From: Pseudomonas putida
GTDB taxonomy: Bacteria; Pseudomonadota; Gammaproteobacteria; Pseudomonadales; Pseudomonadaceae
Length of the DNA stretch: 64,000 bases
Reading direction: 5' to 3'
Assembly: GCF_025905425.1 (NCBI RefSeq)
Contig: NZ_CP109603.1
Coordinates: 1,648,001 to 1,712,000 of the forward strand
The translations under genes were made by a program, and so were the position numbers. The notes under the pieces are model-generated. The model worked only from the letters and a program-made list of their open reading frames with translations, did not search any database and was not told the origin of the DNA. Positions 44,173 to 53,217 of the stretch are shown in pieces; within the stretch, counting starts at the first letter, position 1, and the number at the start of each line of letters is the position of its first letter.

Positions 44173-45959
44173 GCTGGCAACGCCTTTTTCACGGTGTGCG
44201 GGTAGCGGCCCAGGGCCCATAGCCGTGCATACAGCCCCTGGCGTGCGAGCAGTTCGGCATGACGGCCTTGTTCACGCACCGTGCCTTCGTCCAGCACCAG
44301 AATCTGGTCAGCGTGCATCACCGTATCGAGCCGATGTGCGATGACCAGCAGGGTGCGCCCTATGGCAAAACGCGATAGGGCGTTCTGGATCGCCGCTTCG
44401 CTTTCGGCATCGGCGGCGGCGGTGGCCTCGTCGAGCACCAGCACAGGCGGGTCGAGCAGCACTGCGCGGGCGATGCTCAAGCGCTGCTGTTCGCCACCGG
44501 ACAGCAGCGCGTCTTCGCCGATGACCGCGTCATAGCCACGCGGCAGCTGCAGGATGCGCTCATGAATGTTGGCCACGCGCGCGGCGGCTTCAACCTGCGC
44601 GCGGGTGGCAGATGGCCGGCCCAGCGCGATGTTGTCGGCCACGCTGGCATGGATCAGCCGCACTTCCTGCAGCACAAAACCGATGTGCTGGTACAAATCG
44701 CTCGTCGCCATGTGCCGCACGTCGACGCCGCCCAGGGTGATACGCCCGGCGTCGGGGTCGAAAAAGCGCAGCAGCAAACGGGCCAGGGTCGACTTGCCCG
44801 CGCCGGAAGGGCCGACGATGGCCGTGGTGGTGCCGGGGGGCAGGGTAAAGCTGACGTCGGTGAGCACATCGTTGCCCGGTGCATAGGCATGGCGCAGCCG
44901 TTCTACGCGGATCTCACAACCGCTTGGCCGCTGGGGGCAGGCCGCTGTCGGCAGGACCGGTGTGTCGAGCAAGGCCAGAACCCGCTGAGCTGCGCCGGCC
45001 GCGTTGTTGAGGTCGTGGGTGATGTAGTGCAGCAATTGCAGGGGCGCGCACAGGCCTGGCGTCACCAGCGCGAATGGCAGTACCTCTATCGGCTCGATCC
45101 AGCCCATGGCAACGAACAGGGTGCCGAACAGAAGGACCACACCCAGCACGGTCACAGGGGCGATCATGGCGTTGGCCTTGGCCATCGACGCCACCAGTGG
45201 GCGGGTGAATTGGGTGAAGGCCTGGGCAAAGGCATCGACGGCGGCGCGATAGCGGTCCTGAGCATTGCCTTGGCTGCCGAACGCCTTCACCAAGGGCATG
45301 CCATTGACGAATTCGACCACGGCATCATCGATGCGCGTCATGCCGGCGACCAACCCGTCCATGTGCTTTGCGCTGGCCTTCATGGCCCGGCGCAGGAACA
45401 GGAAGAAACCAGGGAAGGGCAGCAGTGCGACGATTGCCAGGCGCCAATCCATGGCAAACAGGTACACCACCGAAACCAGCACGGCACCCACGGCGCGACC
45501 CAGTGTGGTGTAGAAGTGCGCGGTCAGGCTGTGCAGTGTGCCGATGTCGTCCTGCATCGCGCGTTTGACTTCGCTCGATGCGCGTTCGCTGAACCAGCCA
45601 AGCGGTACCTGCATCAGGCGCTGCCCGACGGCCACGCGCAGGTGGTGAGTGATGCGGTTGTCTGCCAGGTGCGCCAGCAACTCGCCTGCCGTGATCAGGG
45701 TCATGCCCGCAAACAGGCTGGCCACGCTGGCGAAAACGACCCCGCCAATGGCAGAAGGCGAAGAGGTGTCAGTCAAGGCCATCCGTGCGATTTGCGCGAT
45801 ACCGGCCAGCGGTACCAGCGTGAGCATCGAGCCAATCGCCGCCAGTATCGCAGCGGCGACCAAGCGGCCACGGATAGGGGCGAGCACGCGGCTGATGGGG
45901 CTGCGCGCCTGGGTGGAGGCAAGGGCAGCATCGGGGGAGGGCGGTGAGCTATCGGGCAT
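44166..45959 (-). CDS. ABC half-transporter, YbtP/IrtA-like (siderophore-linked)
   Basis: 597 residues, the partner of the gene above and first of the six-gene operon. It has a six-helix membrane domain, then Walker A GPSGAGKSTLA, signature LSGGEQQRLSIAR and Walker B LVLDEATAAAD, so both ATPase sites of the heterodimer look competent. It starts 109 bp from the divergent TetR gene, with a palindrome between. The ATG at 45959 lies inside the region of the operator. Confidence 0.83.
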   Translation of the reverse strand: MPDSSPPSPDAALASTQARSPISRVLAPIRGRLVAAAILAAIGSMLTLVPLAGIAQIARMALTDTSSPSAIGGVVFASVASLFAGMTLITAGELLAHLADNRITHHLRVAVGQRLMQVPLGWFSERASSEVKRAMQDDIGTLHSLTAHFYTTLGRAVGAVLVSVVYLFAMDWRLAIVALLPFPGFFLFLRRAMKASAKHMDGLVAGMTRIDDAVVEFVNGMPLVKAFGSQGNAQDRYRAAVDAFAQAFTQFTRPLVASMAKANAMIAPVTVLGVVLLFGTLFVAMGWIEPIEVLPFALVTPGLCAPLQLLHYITHDLNNAAGAAQRVLALLDTPVLPTAACPQRPSGCEIRVERLRHAYAPGNDVLTDVSFTLPPGTTTAIVGPSGAGKSTLARLLLRFFDPDAGRITLGGVDVRHMATSDLYQHIGFVLQEVRLIHASVADNIALGRPSATRAQVEAAARVANIHERILQLPRGYDAVIGEDALLSGGEQQRLSIARAVLLDPPVLVLDEATAAADAESEAAIQNALSRFAIGRTLLVIAHRLDTVMHADQILVLDEGTVREQGRHAELLARQGLYARLWALGRYPHTVKKALPAC

Positions 45960-45985
45960 GAAACAGGCCTGGCAATCTGCAAATT

Positions 45986-46012
45986 AATTAGTTGCATGAC
46001 TATAAACTAATT
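45986..46012. promoter_or_regulatory. TetR-type operator upstream of the siderophore ABC operon
   Basis: AATTAGTT at 45986-45993 and AACTAATT at 46005-46012 are perfect inverted arms, with a wider symmetric context (GCAAATTA...TAATTTGC). It lies between the divergent tetR and the ABC operon. I see no Fur box in this intergenic region. Confidence 0.7.
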
Positions 46013-46068
46013 TGCGAAAAGCAGACAAGACGGCTACAAGACTGACTTCACAAAGCCTGGAGTACCCC

Positions 46069-46695
46069 ATGGAACCGCCACAACGATCTGCCGGACGCGG
46101 GCGCCCTCGTACCATCACCCGTGAACGGATTGCTGACGTGAGCATCGCCATCGGCCTGCCAAACCTCACATTCGTCGGTGTTGCTGCCGCCTTGGGGGTC
46201 AGCCATATGGCGCTGTACAAGCACGTGCCGAACATCGAAGCGCTCAAGTGCCTGGTGGCTGAAGAGATCTTTCAACGCTGGGAGATCCCCCAGGCGTGCG
46301 GCGATTCACGGCAAGGCCTGCAGGCGTACCTGACCCGTTTCGCCGCGTCGGTGCAGGCGTTCGTCAAGACGCACCCGGGGCTGACACCCTATGTCATTCG
46401 CAGGTTGGCAGCGACGCAGTCGATGATCGGCAAGATCAGCGATCATCAAGCGCATATCGCCCAGGCCTACGGCCTGACCCACGAGCAGGCGCGCTGGCTG
46501 CTGTCCACGGTGGCCTTCCATGGGTTCGCGGTTGCCGACACGGTGTACACGGTCACTGGGCGCGAGCCAGTACTGGAAGCTGACCGCGCAGGGGAAGAGT
46601 CAGAGATGGAAGATGAATTGTTCGAAGGCATGCAGGCGTTGATCGTTGGTGTGCTGGTACTGCTGGAGCAGCGGGTGGGCAGCCCGCTCGGCTGA
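46069..46695 (+). CDS. TetR-family repressor, divergent from siderophore ABC operon
   Basis: 208 residues from the ATG at 46069 (GGAG 7 nt upstream). N-terminal HTH in GRGRPRTITRERIADVS...TFVGVAAALGVSHMALYKHVPNIEALKCLVAEE; the C-terminal domain (helical, HAHHH-free) is of unknown ligand specificity. The divergent position and operator suggest it controls the ABC operon, perhaps in response to the imported siderophore. Confidence 0.87.
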   Translation: MEPPQRSAGRGRPRTITRERIADVSIAIGLPNLTFVGVAAALGVSHMALYKHVPNIEALKCLVAEEIFQRWEIPQACGDSRQGLQAYLTRFAASVQAFVKTHPGLTPYVIRRLAATQSMIGKISDHQAHIAQAYGLTHEQARWLLSTVAFHGFAVADTVYTVTGREPVLEADRAGEESEMEDELFEGMQALIVGVLVLLEQRVGSPLG

Positions 46696-46720
46696 TTTGC
46701 ATGATGTCCCTGCATACGGG

Positions 46721-47647
46721 TCAGTTCGGTGTGCTGGACGGTGTCCGCAAGGTCGCGCACCGAGCCGGCTTGGCAAACCGGGCGTGCAGTTGCACCAGCG
46801 CCACGCCTGACAGGATCAGGCCTGCTGCAACCCATGATGTTGCAGTGACCGGCTCTCCCAGCCATGCGCCGATCAGCAGTGCGACCACGGGCGGAATGTA
46901 CGTCACCGCCGAGGCCGCCAATGCGCCAAAGGCATCGACGATGAAATAGTACGCAAGGTAAGCCGCACCCGTACCCAGCAGGCCCAGCCCGATCACCAGG
47001 CCAACCCAGGCGTGTGTGTCGGTAAACACTGCACCTATGCCATTGAGCGGCGTTACCACCAGTAACATCACCAACGCCAGGCCGATCTGATAGCTGGTCA
47101 GTGCCGCCGCAGGTAGCCCCAATGGGCTGACGAAGCGCTTTGCATAAACGAACGAGCATCCCACGCTCAACGCCCCGAAAATCATGTAGCCGATGCCTGC
47201 AGGGTTGACGGCACCCTGTGCTGACCAGGGTTTGGCCACCAGCAGAATGCCTGCAAAGCCCACCCCGATCCCCAAGGTCTTGATGGTGTTGAGCGGCTCG
47301 CTGCGCAAAAACAGCCAGGCACACAGAAAGGTGAACAGCGGTATCGCGCCGCCGAGCATGCCAGCGATCCCCGTATCGAGCAGTGCCGTGCCTTTGGCGA
47401 AGGCAAAGTAGTAGACGGCGGTCGCGAGCAGCGACATCACCAGGAAGTGATGGGCGTGCCGCCAGTGCTCACGCCGCAATGCCTTGGTCGCCAGTGCGTA
47501 AAGCAGCACCGGCACAAAACCGAACAACACACGCAGCAGGGTAATCTGCAGGGGCGAGATGAGCTGGGCAGCCCATTTGACGAACATGAAGTTGCTCCCC
47601 CAGACGACACCGAGGAAGACAAAAGCAGCGATAGCGGTTTTTTTCAT
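46721..47647 (-). CDS. EamA-family (DMT) transporter
   Basis: 308 residues, start MKKTAIAAFVFLGVVWGSNFMFVKWA, with ten membrane helices in two EamA repeats. Typical of YedA/RhaT-like metabolite exporters. The regulator is unclear. Confidence 0.87.
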   Translation of the reverse strand: MKKTAIAAFVFLGVVWGSNFMFVKWAAQLISPLQITLLRVLFGFVPVLLYALATKALRREHWRHAHHFLVMSLLATAVYYFAFAKGTALLDTGIAGMLGGAIPLFTFLCAWLFLRSEPLNTIKTLGIGVGFAGILLVAKPWSAQGAVNPAGIGYMIFGALSVGCSFVYAKRFVSPLGLPAAALTSYQIGLALVMLLVVTPLNGIGAVFTDTHAWVGLVIGLGLLGTGAAYLAYYFIVDAFGALAASAVTYIPPVVALLIGAWLGEPVTATSWVAAGLILSGVALVQLHARFAKPARCATLRTPSSTPN

Positions 47648-47716
47648 GGCAGGACCCTTTTAAGGATAAAGGATTTCTACTGGCGGGGGTCCTTACAGAG
47701 TTTCAAGGGGCTTGCC

Positions 47717-47766
47717 TCGACGCAGCGGAATGTTACAGCTTGCTTAGGCTATCAATGCTGCGTCGA
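47717..47766. repeat. Inverted repeat upstream of the EamA gene
   Basis: TCGACGCAGC at 47717-47726 and GCTGCGTCGA at 47757-47766 are perfect 10-bp arms around 30 nt. It could be an operator for the EamA gene (start 47647) or a hairpin. No other feature is seen in the gap 47648-47829. Confidence 0.55.
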
Positions 47767-47829
47767 AACAAGAGAGCCATGTTAACTTTTACTGCTCGAT
47801 AGAATTTCCATTGTCACGGCAGGGGCTGA

Positions 47830-48120
47830 TCAGCTCAGATCGCCTTCGATGATGATCAGCTCGCGAGGCGCCGCGCGCAGTGCAAACGCTTTGGCTTCTG
47901 TATAGGCGGGGTCGTCATAGCAAGCTTTTGCCTGGGTATAGCTGGCGAACTCGACCGCCAGTACACGGCTGCTGGTGTGCGACTCCACCAGCGCACCTGG
48001 GGCAAGCTGCTTGAGCGTTGCGCCGTACTTTGCTGCAATAGGCCCCCACAGCCGGCCATATTCCTGCCGGGCCTCTGTGTCGGTGACTGTGGCGCCCAAG
48101 ATGATCCAGTAACCCTTCAT
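47830..48120 (-). CDS. DUF1330-family protein
   Basis: 96 residues. ATG 48120 is preferred over 48126 because GAGGA lies at proper distance. The pattern MKGYWIILGATVTDTEARQEYGRLWGPI...GALVES...VEFASYTQAKACYDDPAY matches DUF1330, a dimeric alpha/beta (ABM-like) fold of unknown role. Confidence 0.87.
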   Translation of the reverse strand: MKGYWIILGATVTDTEARQEYGRLWGPIAAKYGATLKQLAPGALVESHTSSRVLAVEFASYTQAKACYDDPAYTEAKAFALRAAPRELIIIEGDLS

Positions 48121-48286
48121 CGTCATTCCTCGTGGTTTATCCCGGCAGCGAAGTGCTGTACCACTGTAAAACCGGTGTTCGCCCGCATGCCATCATGGAT
48201 CGGCCAAAGAATGTGATGCTGTTCGCCGCCGGGGTTTGGCTCAGGTAAGCTCATGTTCGGGCAGCGCAATTACCAGGGAGGTAACG

Positions 48287-48847
48287 ATGCCGCCACTTAC
48301 CGATGAGCATGTGCTGGCCATCGCGCAGGAAAACCCCGTCAACCGGGCCTTGCTTTCGCTGTTGCCCACGCTGGGCATTCCTCACTGCATGCTGACTGCC
48401 GGATGCCTGTTCCAGACATTCTGGAATCACCAGGCCGGGCAGGCGGCAGAATGGGGTATCAAGGATTACGACATCGCCTATTTCGATGAAGACCTTTCAT
48501 GGGAGGCCGAGGACAGGGTGATTGCGCGGGTTCAACAGGCCTGCGCCCACCTTGGCGTCAATGTGGAGGTCCGCAACCAGGCCCGCGTGCACCTGTGGTA
48601 CGCCTCTAAATTCGGCGCCGCTTACCCTCAACTGCAACGGGTAACCGATGGCATCGACCGCTACTTGATCCAGTCGACCTGCCTGGGCGTGGATGTGTAC
48701 ACCGGTGCGCTGTACAGCACCCATGGCCTGGACGACCTGCAGCACAATGTGCTAAGGCCCAACACATTGAACCGGCAGCCTGATTTGTTCGAGCAAAAAG
48801 CGGCCAGCTACCGGGAACGCTGGCCGTGGTTGAAGGTGGTTTGCTGA
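48287..48847 (+). CDS. Nucleotidyltransferase-like protein (DUF925 type)
   Basis: 186 residues from the ATG at 48287 (CAGGGAGG upstream). It has the polymerase-beta-like pattern LTAGCLFQTFWNHQAG and KDYDIAYFDEDLSWEAEDRVI, with the two catalytic-type Asp residues in DYDIAYFDED. Typical of small stand-alone DUF925/NTase proteins in proteobacteria. Target is unknown. Confidence 0.8.
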   Translation: MPPLTDEHVLAIAQENPVNRALLSLLPTLGIPHCMLTAGCLFQTFWNHQAGQAAEWGIKDYDIAYFDEDLSWEAEDRVIARVQQACAHLGVNVEVRNQARVHLWYASKFGAAYPQLQRVTDGIDRYLIQSTCLGVDVYTGALYSTHGLDDLQHNVLRPNTLNRQPDLFEQKAASYRERWPWLKVVC

Positions 48848-48859
48848 GCGATCTGTTCA

Positions 48860-49411
48860 TCAAGGGTGGTCAGCAAGTTTGAGCCACTGCGCGTAGGTGA
48901 TACAGCTGATGTGTTCGGTACGATAGTCCTGAAGGAAGGGGTTGTATTTGTTTTCTTCGGTGTGGTGATGGCGGAACCCACATTTGGATTGGGCGGCATA
49001 GGACTGCGTGTTGTCAGCAAAATAGCCGCACCAGAGCGCCTTGAGTTTCAAGGTTTCGAACCCATGCCGCATGACTTCGCGTACGGCCTCGGGGATCAGC
49101 CCTTTGCCCCAGTACGGCACGCCGATCCAGTAGGCGATTTCGCCTTCCTGTTCACTGATCTGGAAGTTGCTGTTGCCCCCGATGAGAATGCCGACACAGC
49201 CGACTGCACGGCGATTTTCCTTCAGTTCGACTGCATACACTTCGGGGTGGTTGAAGACGGTGCGGATGATCTCGGCACTGTTCTGCACACTGGTGTGCGG
49301 GGGCCACCCCGCGATGGGGCCGATGCGCTCGTCCTTGGCAAACTCGTACAAGTCAGCGGCATCGGCTTCCTGCCAAGGGCGCAGCAGTAGCCGTTGTGTT
49401 TCAAGTTTCAT
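48860..49411 (-). CDS. GNAT-family N-acetyltransferase, RimJ/RimL-like
   Basis: 183 residues from MKLETQRLLLRPWQEADAADLYEF, the canonical RimJ/L start. Conserved acetyl-CoA site GVPYWGKGLIPEAVREVM and FADNTQSYAAQSKCGF. It is richer in Lys, Asn and Glu than its neighbours. It probably acetylates an N-terminal or amino substrate; no specific target can be named. Confidence 0.88.
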   Translation of the reverse strand: MKLETQRLLLRPWQEADAADLYEFAKDERIGPIAGWPPHTSVQNSAEIIRTVFNHPEVYAVELKENRRAVGCVGILIGGNSNFQISEQEGEIAYWIGVPYWGKGLIPEAVREVMRHGFETLKLKALWCGYFADNTQSYAAQSKCGFRHHHTEENKYNPFLQDYRTEHISCITYAQWLKLADHP

Positions 49412-49568
49412 GTCCTGTGCTCATCCTGGGTTGCTTGGGGAGTGACAGGGTAGTGGGCGGCACCTCATCGGTATACGTCAGTACCTCGGCGGTTTCGGTA
49501 CTTTTCGAAACTACCGGGGCGGGCAGTGGTAAGCTCTATGCCGTTTAAGCGGGCAGCGTCGAGCCACT

Positions 49569-50414
49569 ATGCAGCACATTCCGAAACTGGTTACACCTGA
49601 CGATCTGATACGGCTGGGGGACACCACGCTCGCCGAGGGGGTGGGCGTACCGCTGTCTTTCGGCCATGCCTACATAACACTGCTGGTTTGCCTGTCTGGT
49701 AGCGCCTGTTTTGCGCTCAACTTCAAGGAGCGGGTAGTCAGACGCGGTGATCTGCTGGTGCTGGCTGAGGACACCATCGCCTTGCTCAAGCGTCGCTCAC
49801 GCAGCTTCAAGGCATTTTTCTGCCTCATGCCCAAAGCGTTTGCAGCGGAAGTGGCTTACCAGCTGCCCAACCCCCTGTTCGTCTTTTTGCATGATCACCC
49901 TCATTGCGTGCCAGCCAAAGAGGACAGGCCGCTGTTGGAGGGCTGGTTGGCGCAAATGCGCGATATTGCGCGGTGCTGCCCAACGTACCGGCACATCATG
50001 CTGCGCAATCAGCTGCAAAACCTGTTTCTTAAGATCGCCGAACAGCTTCCGGCTCACTATCAGGGCGGCAGGCAATTCAGCCGTCAGGAAACACTCAGCT
50101 GGCGTTTCTGGGACTTGGTAGGCAAGCACTGCACGCGTTACCGCGAGGTCAAGTTTTATGCCGATGCGCTCAACATCACGCCGTTTTATCTGTCGCAGCT
50201 CAGCAAAACGTTTTTCAATGACACCCCGAAAGGCTTGATCGACCGCCAGGTGACCTTGGAGATCAAAGCCCTGCTTTCATACAGCACCCTGGCGATAGGC
50301 CAAATAGCGGACGCGCTCAACTTCGCCGACGCGTCTTACTTGTGCCGTTATTTCAAGCGCCAGACCGGGGTTTCGTTGTCCCACTATCGCAGGCAGGAGG
50401 ATCAGTGTGGTTGA
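49569..50414 (+). CDS. AraC-family regulator
   Basis: 281 residues. The N-terminal cupin-like half has no metal-ligand cluster that I recognise. The C-terminal HTH pair is VKFYADALNITPFYLSQLSKTFFNDTPKGLIDRQ and LAIGQIADALNFADASYLCRYFKRQTG. Codon use is a little poorer in GC than the flanking genes. The target is unknown. Confidence 0.85.
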   Translation: MQHIPKLVTPDDLIRLGDTTLAEGVGVPLSFGHAYITLLVCLSGSACFALNFKERVVRRGDLLVLAEDTIALLKRRSRSFKAFFCLMPKAFAAEVAYQLPNPLFVFLHDHPHCVPAKEDRPLLEGWLAQMRDIARCCPTYRHIMLRNQLQNLFLKIAEQLPAHYQGGRQFSRQETLSWRFWDLVGKHCTRYREVKFYADALNITPFYLSQLSKTFFNDTPKGLIDRQVTLEIKALLSYSTLAIGQIADALNFADASYLCRYFKRQTGVSLSHYRRQEDQCG

Positions 50415-50486
50415 GGTCAAACGTGTTTTGTTCTGTGGGCGAGCGGCGAAGGCTGTGATAATGGGGGCAATCACAAGAGCCATGCC

Positions 50487-50900
50487 ATGCTGACCATCTC
50501 TAATAACGTGCATCTGCCAGATGCCGACATCGAACTGACCTACATCCGCGCGCAAGGCGCAGGTGGGCAGAATGTCAACAAGGTGTCCAGCGCCGTGCAC
50601 CTGCGCTTCGACATTCCCGCCTCGTCGCTGCCCGAGTTTTACAAGGAGCGGCTACTGGCGCTGCGTGACAGTCGCATCACCGGCGACGGCGTGTTGATCA
50701 TCAAGGCCCAACAGTACCGCACCCAGGAGCAGAACCGCGCTGACGCACTGGCGCGTCTTGCCGAGTTGATCATCACTGCCGGCAAGACCGAGAAGAAACG
50801 CCGTCCCACCAAGCCGACCCTCGGCTCGAAGACCCGCCGCCTCGAAGGAAAAGCCAGGCGCAGCACTGTCAAGGCGGGGCGGGGCAAGGTGGAGTTCTAG
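50487..50900 (+). CDS. arfB: Peptidyl-tRNA hydrolase ArfB (ribosome rescue)
   Basis: 137 residues with the catalytic GGQ loop G26-G27-Q28 ([20 protein letters not shown]) of class I release-factor-like proteins and a basic C-terminal tail ([32 protein letters not shown]) that enters the mRNA channel of stalled ribosomes. Length and sequence are typical of ArfB/YaeJ. Confidence 0.95.
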   Translation: MLTISNNVHLPDADIELTYIRAQGAGGQNVNKVSSAVHLRFDIPASSLPEFYKERLLALRDSRITGDGVLIIKAQQYRTQEQNRADALARLAELIITAGKTEKKRRPTKPTLGSKTRRLEGKARRSTVKAGRGKVEF

Positions 50901-50952
50901 GGCTGCATCCGAAGGGGTATTATCCTGCTTGGACACGACAAGGACGACGACC

Positions 50953-51399
50953 ATGCAAGTGCGCAAGCTGACCCACGATGACCTGCCCCACACCAGCGCC
51001 CTGTGCCTGGACGCATTCATGCAGGCCGTTGCACCCTCGCTGTCGGCAGAGGGGGTGGCAACTTTCGCCAAGGTGGCCGCGGCGCAGGCGTTTGCCGAGC
51101 GCATGGACGGCGACAACCTGATGCTGGTCTGTGTTGCGCAGGGGGCGATCGCGGGGGTGATCGAGCTCAAGGAAGGGCGCCATGTGGCGATGCTGTTCGT
51201 CGCACCCGGTTGGCAACGCCGGGGTGTCGGCACGCGCCTGATGGCCGCGGCACTGGAGCAGGCGAGGGAGGCGGTGGTAACGGTCAGCGCATCGCTGCCT
51301 TCGGTGGCTGCCTACCAACGCTACGGATTTGTGTTGGCGGGGGACGTCGGCGAATACGCCGGGCTGGTCTATCAGCCGATGGAAAAGCGCCTGCCTTGA
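50953..51399 (+). CDS. GNAT-family N-acetyltransferase
   Basis: 148 residues from ATG 50953 (ACAAGGACG upstream; an earlier TTG is less likely). The acetyl-CoA loop is VAPGWQRRGVGTRLMAAAL, followed by SVAAYQRYGFV. Its stop is adjacent to the convergent sensor kinase stop (51400). Confidence 0.85.
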   Translation: MQVRKLTHDDLPHTSALCLDAFMQAVAPSLSAEGVATFAKVAAAQAFAERMDGDNLMLVCVAQGAIAGVIELKEGRHVAMLFVAPGWQRRGVGTRLMAAALEQAREAVVTVSASLPSVAAYQRYGFVLAGDVGEYAGLVYQPMEKRLP

Positions 51400-53217
51400 T
51401 CATCGAATGGCCGCTTGTGCCTGGTGCACAGGCAGCTCGACCCTGAACGTGGTGCCCACGCCGACCTCGCTGTGCACGTGGATCTCGCCGCAGTGGCGCT
51501 TGATGATGCCGTAGGACAGCGACAAGCCCAAGCCGGTGCCCTGGCCGACCGGTTTGGTGGTGTAGAAGGGGTCGAAGATCTTCTGCAGGCTCTGCGCAGG
51601 AATGCCGCAACCGTTGTCGGCCACTTCGATCCACACCTTGTCGTTGGCGCAACCGGTGCGCACGGTGATGGTGCCACGTTCCGCGCCCATGGCCTGGGCG
51701 GCATTGACCACCAGGTTCATGATCACCTGGTTGATTTGTGACGCCAGGCACTCGACCTCCGGCAACACACCGTATTGCTTGACCAGGTCGGCCTTGTACT
51801 TGAGCTCACTGGCCACGATGTTCAGGGTCGAGTCGATGCCTTGGTGCAAATTGGCCCATTGCCAATCCTGGTTGCTATCGACCCGGGAGAAATCCTTGAG
51901 GTCCCTGACGATCTGCCCGACACGGCTGATGCCGTCCTTGGACTCACTGATCAGCAGTGGAATATCCTCGAGGATGTACTCAAGCTCTATTTCGCTGCGC
52001 AGTTGCACCAACCCTGCCTTGAGCGTCGCTGTGTCGATGGCCGTCTCTGCGTCCTGGTAGGCCTTGAGCATGTCATGCAAGCGGCTGAAGTAGCTGTCCA
52101 GCGCCCCCAGGTTGGAGGACACAAAACCGATCGGGTTGTTCACCTCATGGGCGATACCTGCGGCCAGTTGGCCGAGCGAGGCGAGTTTTTCTGATTGCAC
52201 CAACTGGCTTTCGAGCAGTTTGCGCTCGTCGATCTCGCGCTGCAGCGCCGCGCTGGCCTCGGTCAGCGCCTGGGTACGGCGTGCGACCCGTTGTTCCAGT
52301 TCGTCGTTGGCGACCACCAGGGCGCGGTTGACCCGGTTGATCTCGCCGAAGCTGCGCAGCAGCCACACCGCCATGTACAGCAACAGCAAGACCAGCAGGG
52401 TGGAGAACACCAGCAAATACAAGTGGTAGCGCTGGTTGACCAGGATTGCCGCACGTTCGTCGCGATCGAGCATCACGGCAATGGCATCCAGGTGCCCTGC
52501 GACTGGCACTGCCCCGATCTGCTCAAGCAATTGATTGACCTTGGGTTGCTCGCGCAAGATCAGCGCAATGTGGTTGCTGAGGGTGTCGATGGGCGCATGG
52601 AACGCCAGCGGCAGGCGCTCTTTGTTGACCGCCAGCTTGTTCAAACCGACGAGTATGTCGGCTGCCTTGTCATCCGTGGTCATCTGGGCGAATTCCAGGC
52701 TGCTGAGCATCAGGTCGTAGGTGTCGGTAGAAATGGTGTGCAGGCGTAGCGCATCGGTATCGGCCAACTGGCCCAACTGCGCCTGGATGCTATCGGCAGC
52801 GGCGGGCAGAAACGCCAGGGAGTTGCGCAGCACGGCGTTATGCGACTTGAAGCGCTCGACGTGTAGCGCCTTTTCGTCGAATGCCTGCTGGTAATCGGCG
52901 TAGGCCTGACGCCAGGCAGGGGTGTCACCGTGCTTGTGCCGGGTTTCGATGCTTTCGAATGCCCGCCACAGGCGTTTCATCTCGACCACGGGCGAGACCA
53001 GCGGGTCGTAGTTGTAGTTGATGGTCGTGCGGGCTTTGAGTATTTCGTTTTCCCATTGCGAGTCGTTTTGCTTGATTTGCCGAATCAGGTCACGGGCCTG
53101 GGCGTAGGTACCGCTCTCATCGGCCTTGGACATCAGGTACAGGTAGATCAGTACCGAGGCCAGCAGCGCGGCGCTGGTGGCCAACAACAGCAAGCTGCGG
53201 GGGCGGGTCAGCCTCAT
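51400..53217 (-). CDS. Sensor histidine kinase, translationally coupled to a di-haem peroxidase
   Basis: 605 residues from the ATG at 53217, which overlaps the peroxidase stop by 4 nt. TM1 about 8-28, a helical periplasmic sensor region of about 235 residues (31-265), TM2 about 266-286, a coiled coil, then the HisKA H-box with H357 (LAAGIAHEVNNP) and HATPase_c (NLVVNAAQAMG, DNGCGIP, GTGLGLSLSYGI). There is no receiver domain. Likely partner is the response regulator 1.1 kb away at 54316 (divergent). Confidence 0.92.
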   Translation of the reverse strand: MRLTRPRSLLLLATSAALLASVLIYLYLMSKADESGTYAQARDLIRQIKQNDSQWENEILKARTTINYNYDPLVSPVVEMKRLWRAFESIETRHKHGDTPAWRQAYADYQQAFDEKALHVERFKSHNAVLRNSLAFLPAAADSIQAQLGQLADTDALRLHTISTDTYDLMLSSLEFAQMTTDDKAADILVGLNKLAVNKERLPLAFHAPIDTLSNHIALILREQPKVNQLLEQIGAVPVAGHLDAIAVMLDRDERAAILVNQRYHLYLLVFSTLLVLLLLYMAVWLLRSFGEINRVNRALVVANDELEQRVARRTQALTEASAALQREIDERKLLESQLVQSEKLASLGQLAAGIAHEVNNPIGFVSSNLGALDSYFSRLHDMLKAYQDAETAIDTATLKAGLVQLRSEIELEYILEDIPLLISESKDGISRVGQIVRDLKDFSRVDSNQDWQWANLHQGIDSTLNIVASELKYKADLVKQYGVLPEVECLASQINQVIMNLVVNAAQAMGAERGTITVRTGCANDKVWIEVADNGCGIPAQSLQKIFDPFYTTKPVGQGTGLGLSLSYGIIKRHCGEIHVHSEVGVGTTFRVELPVHQAQAAIR

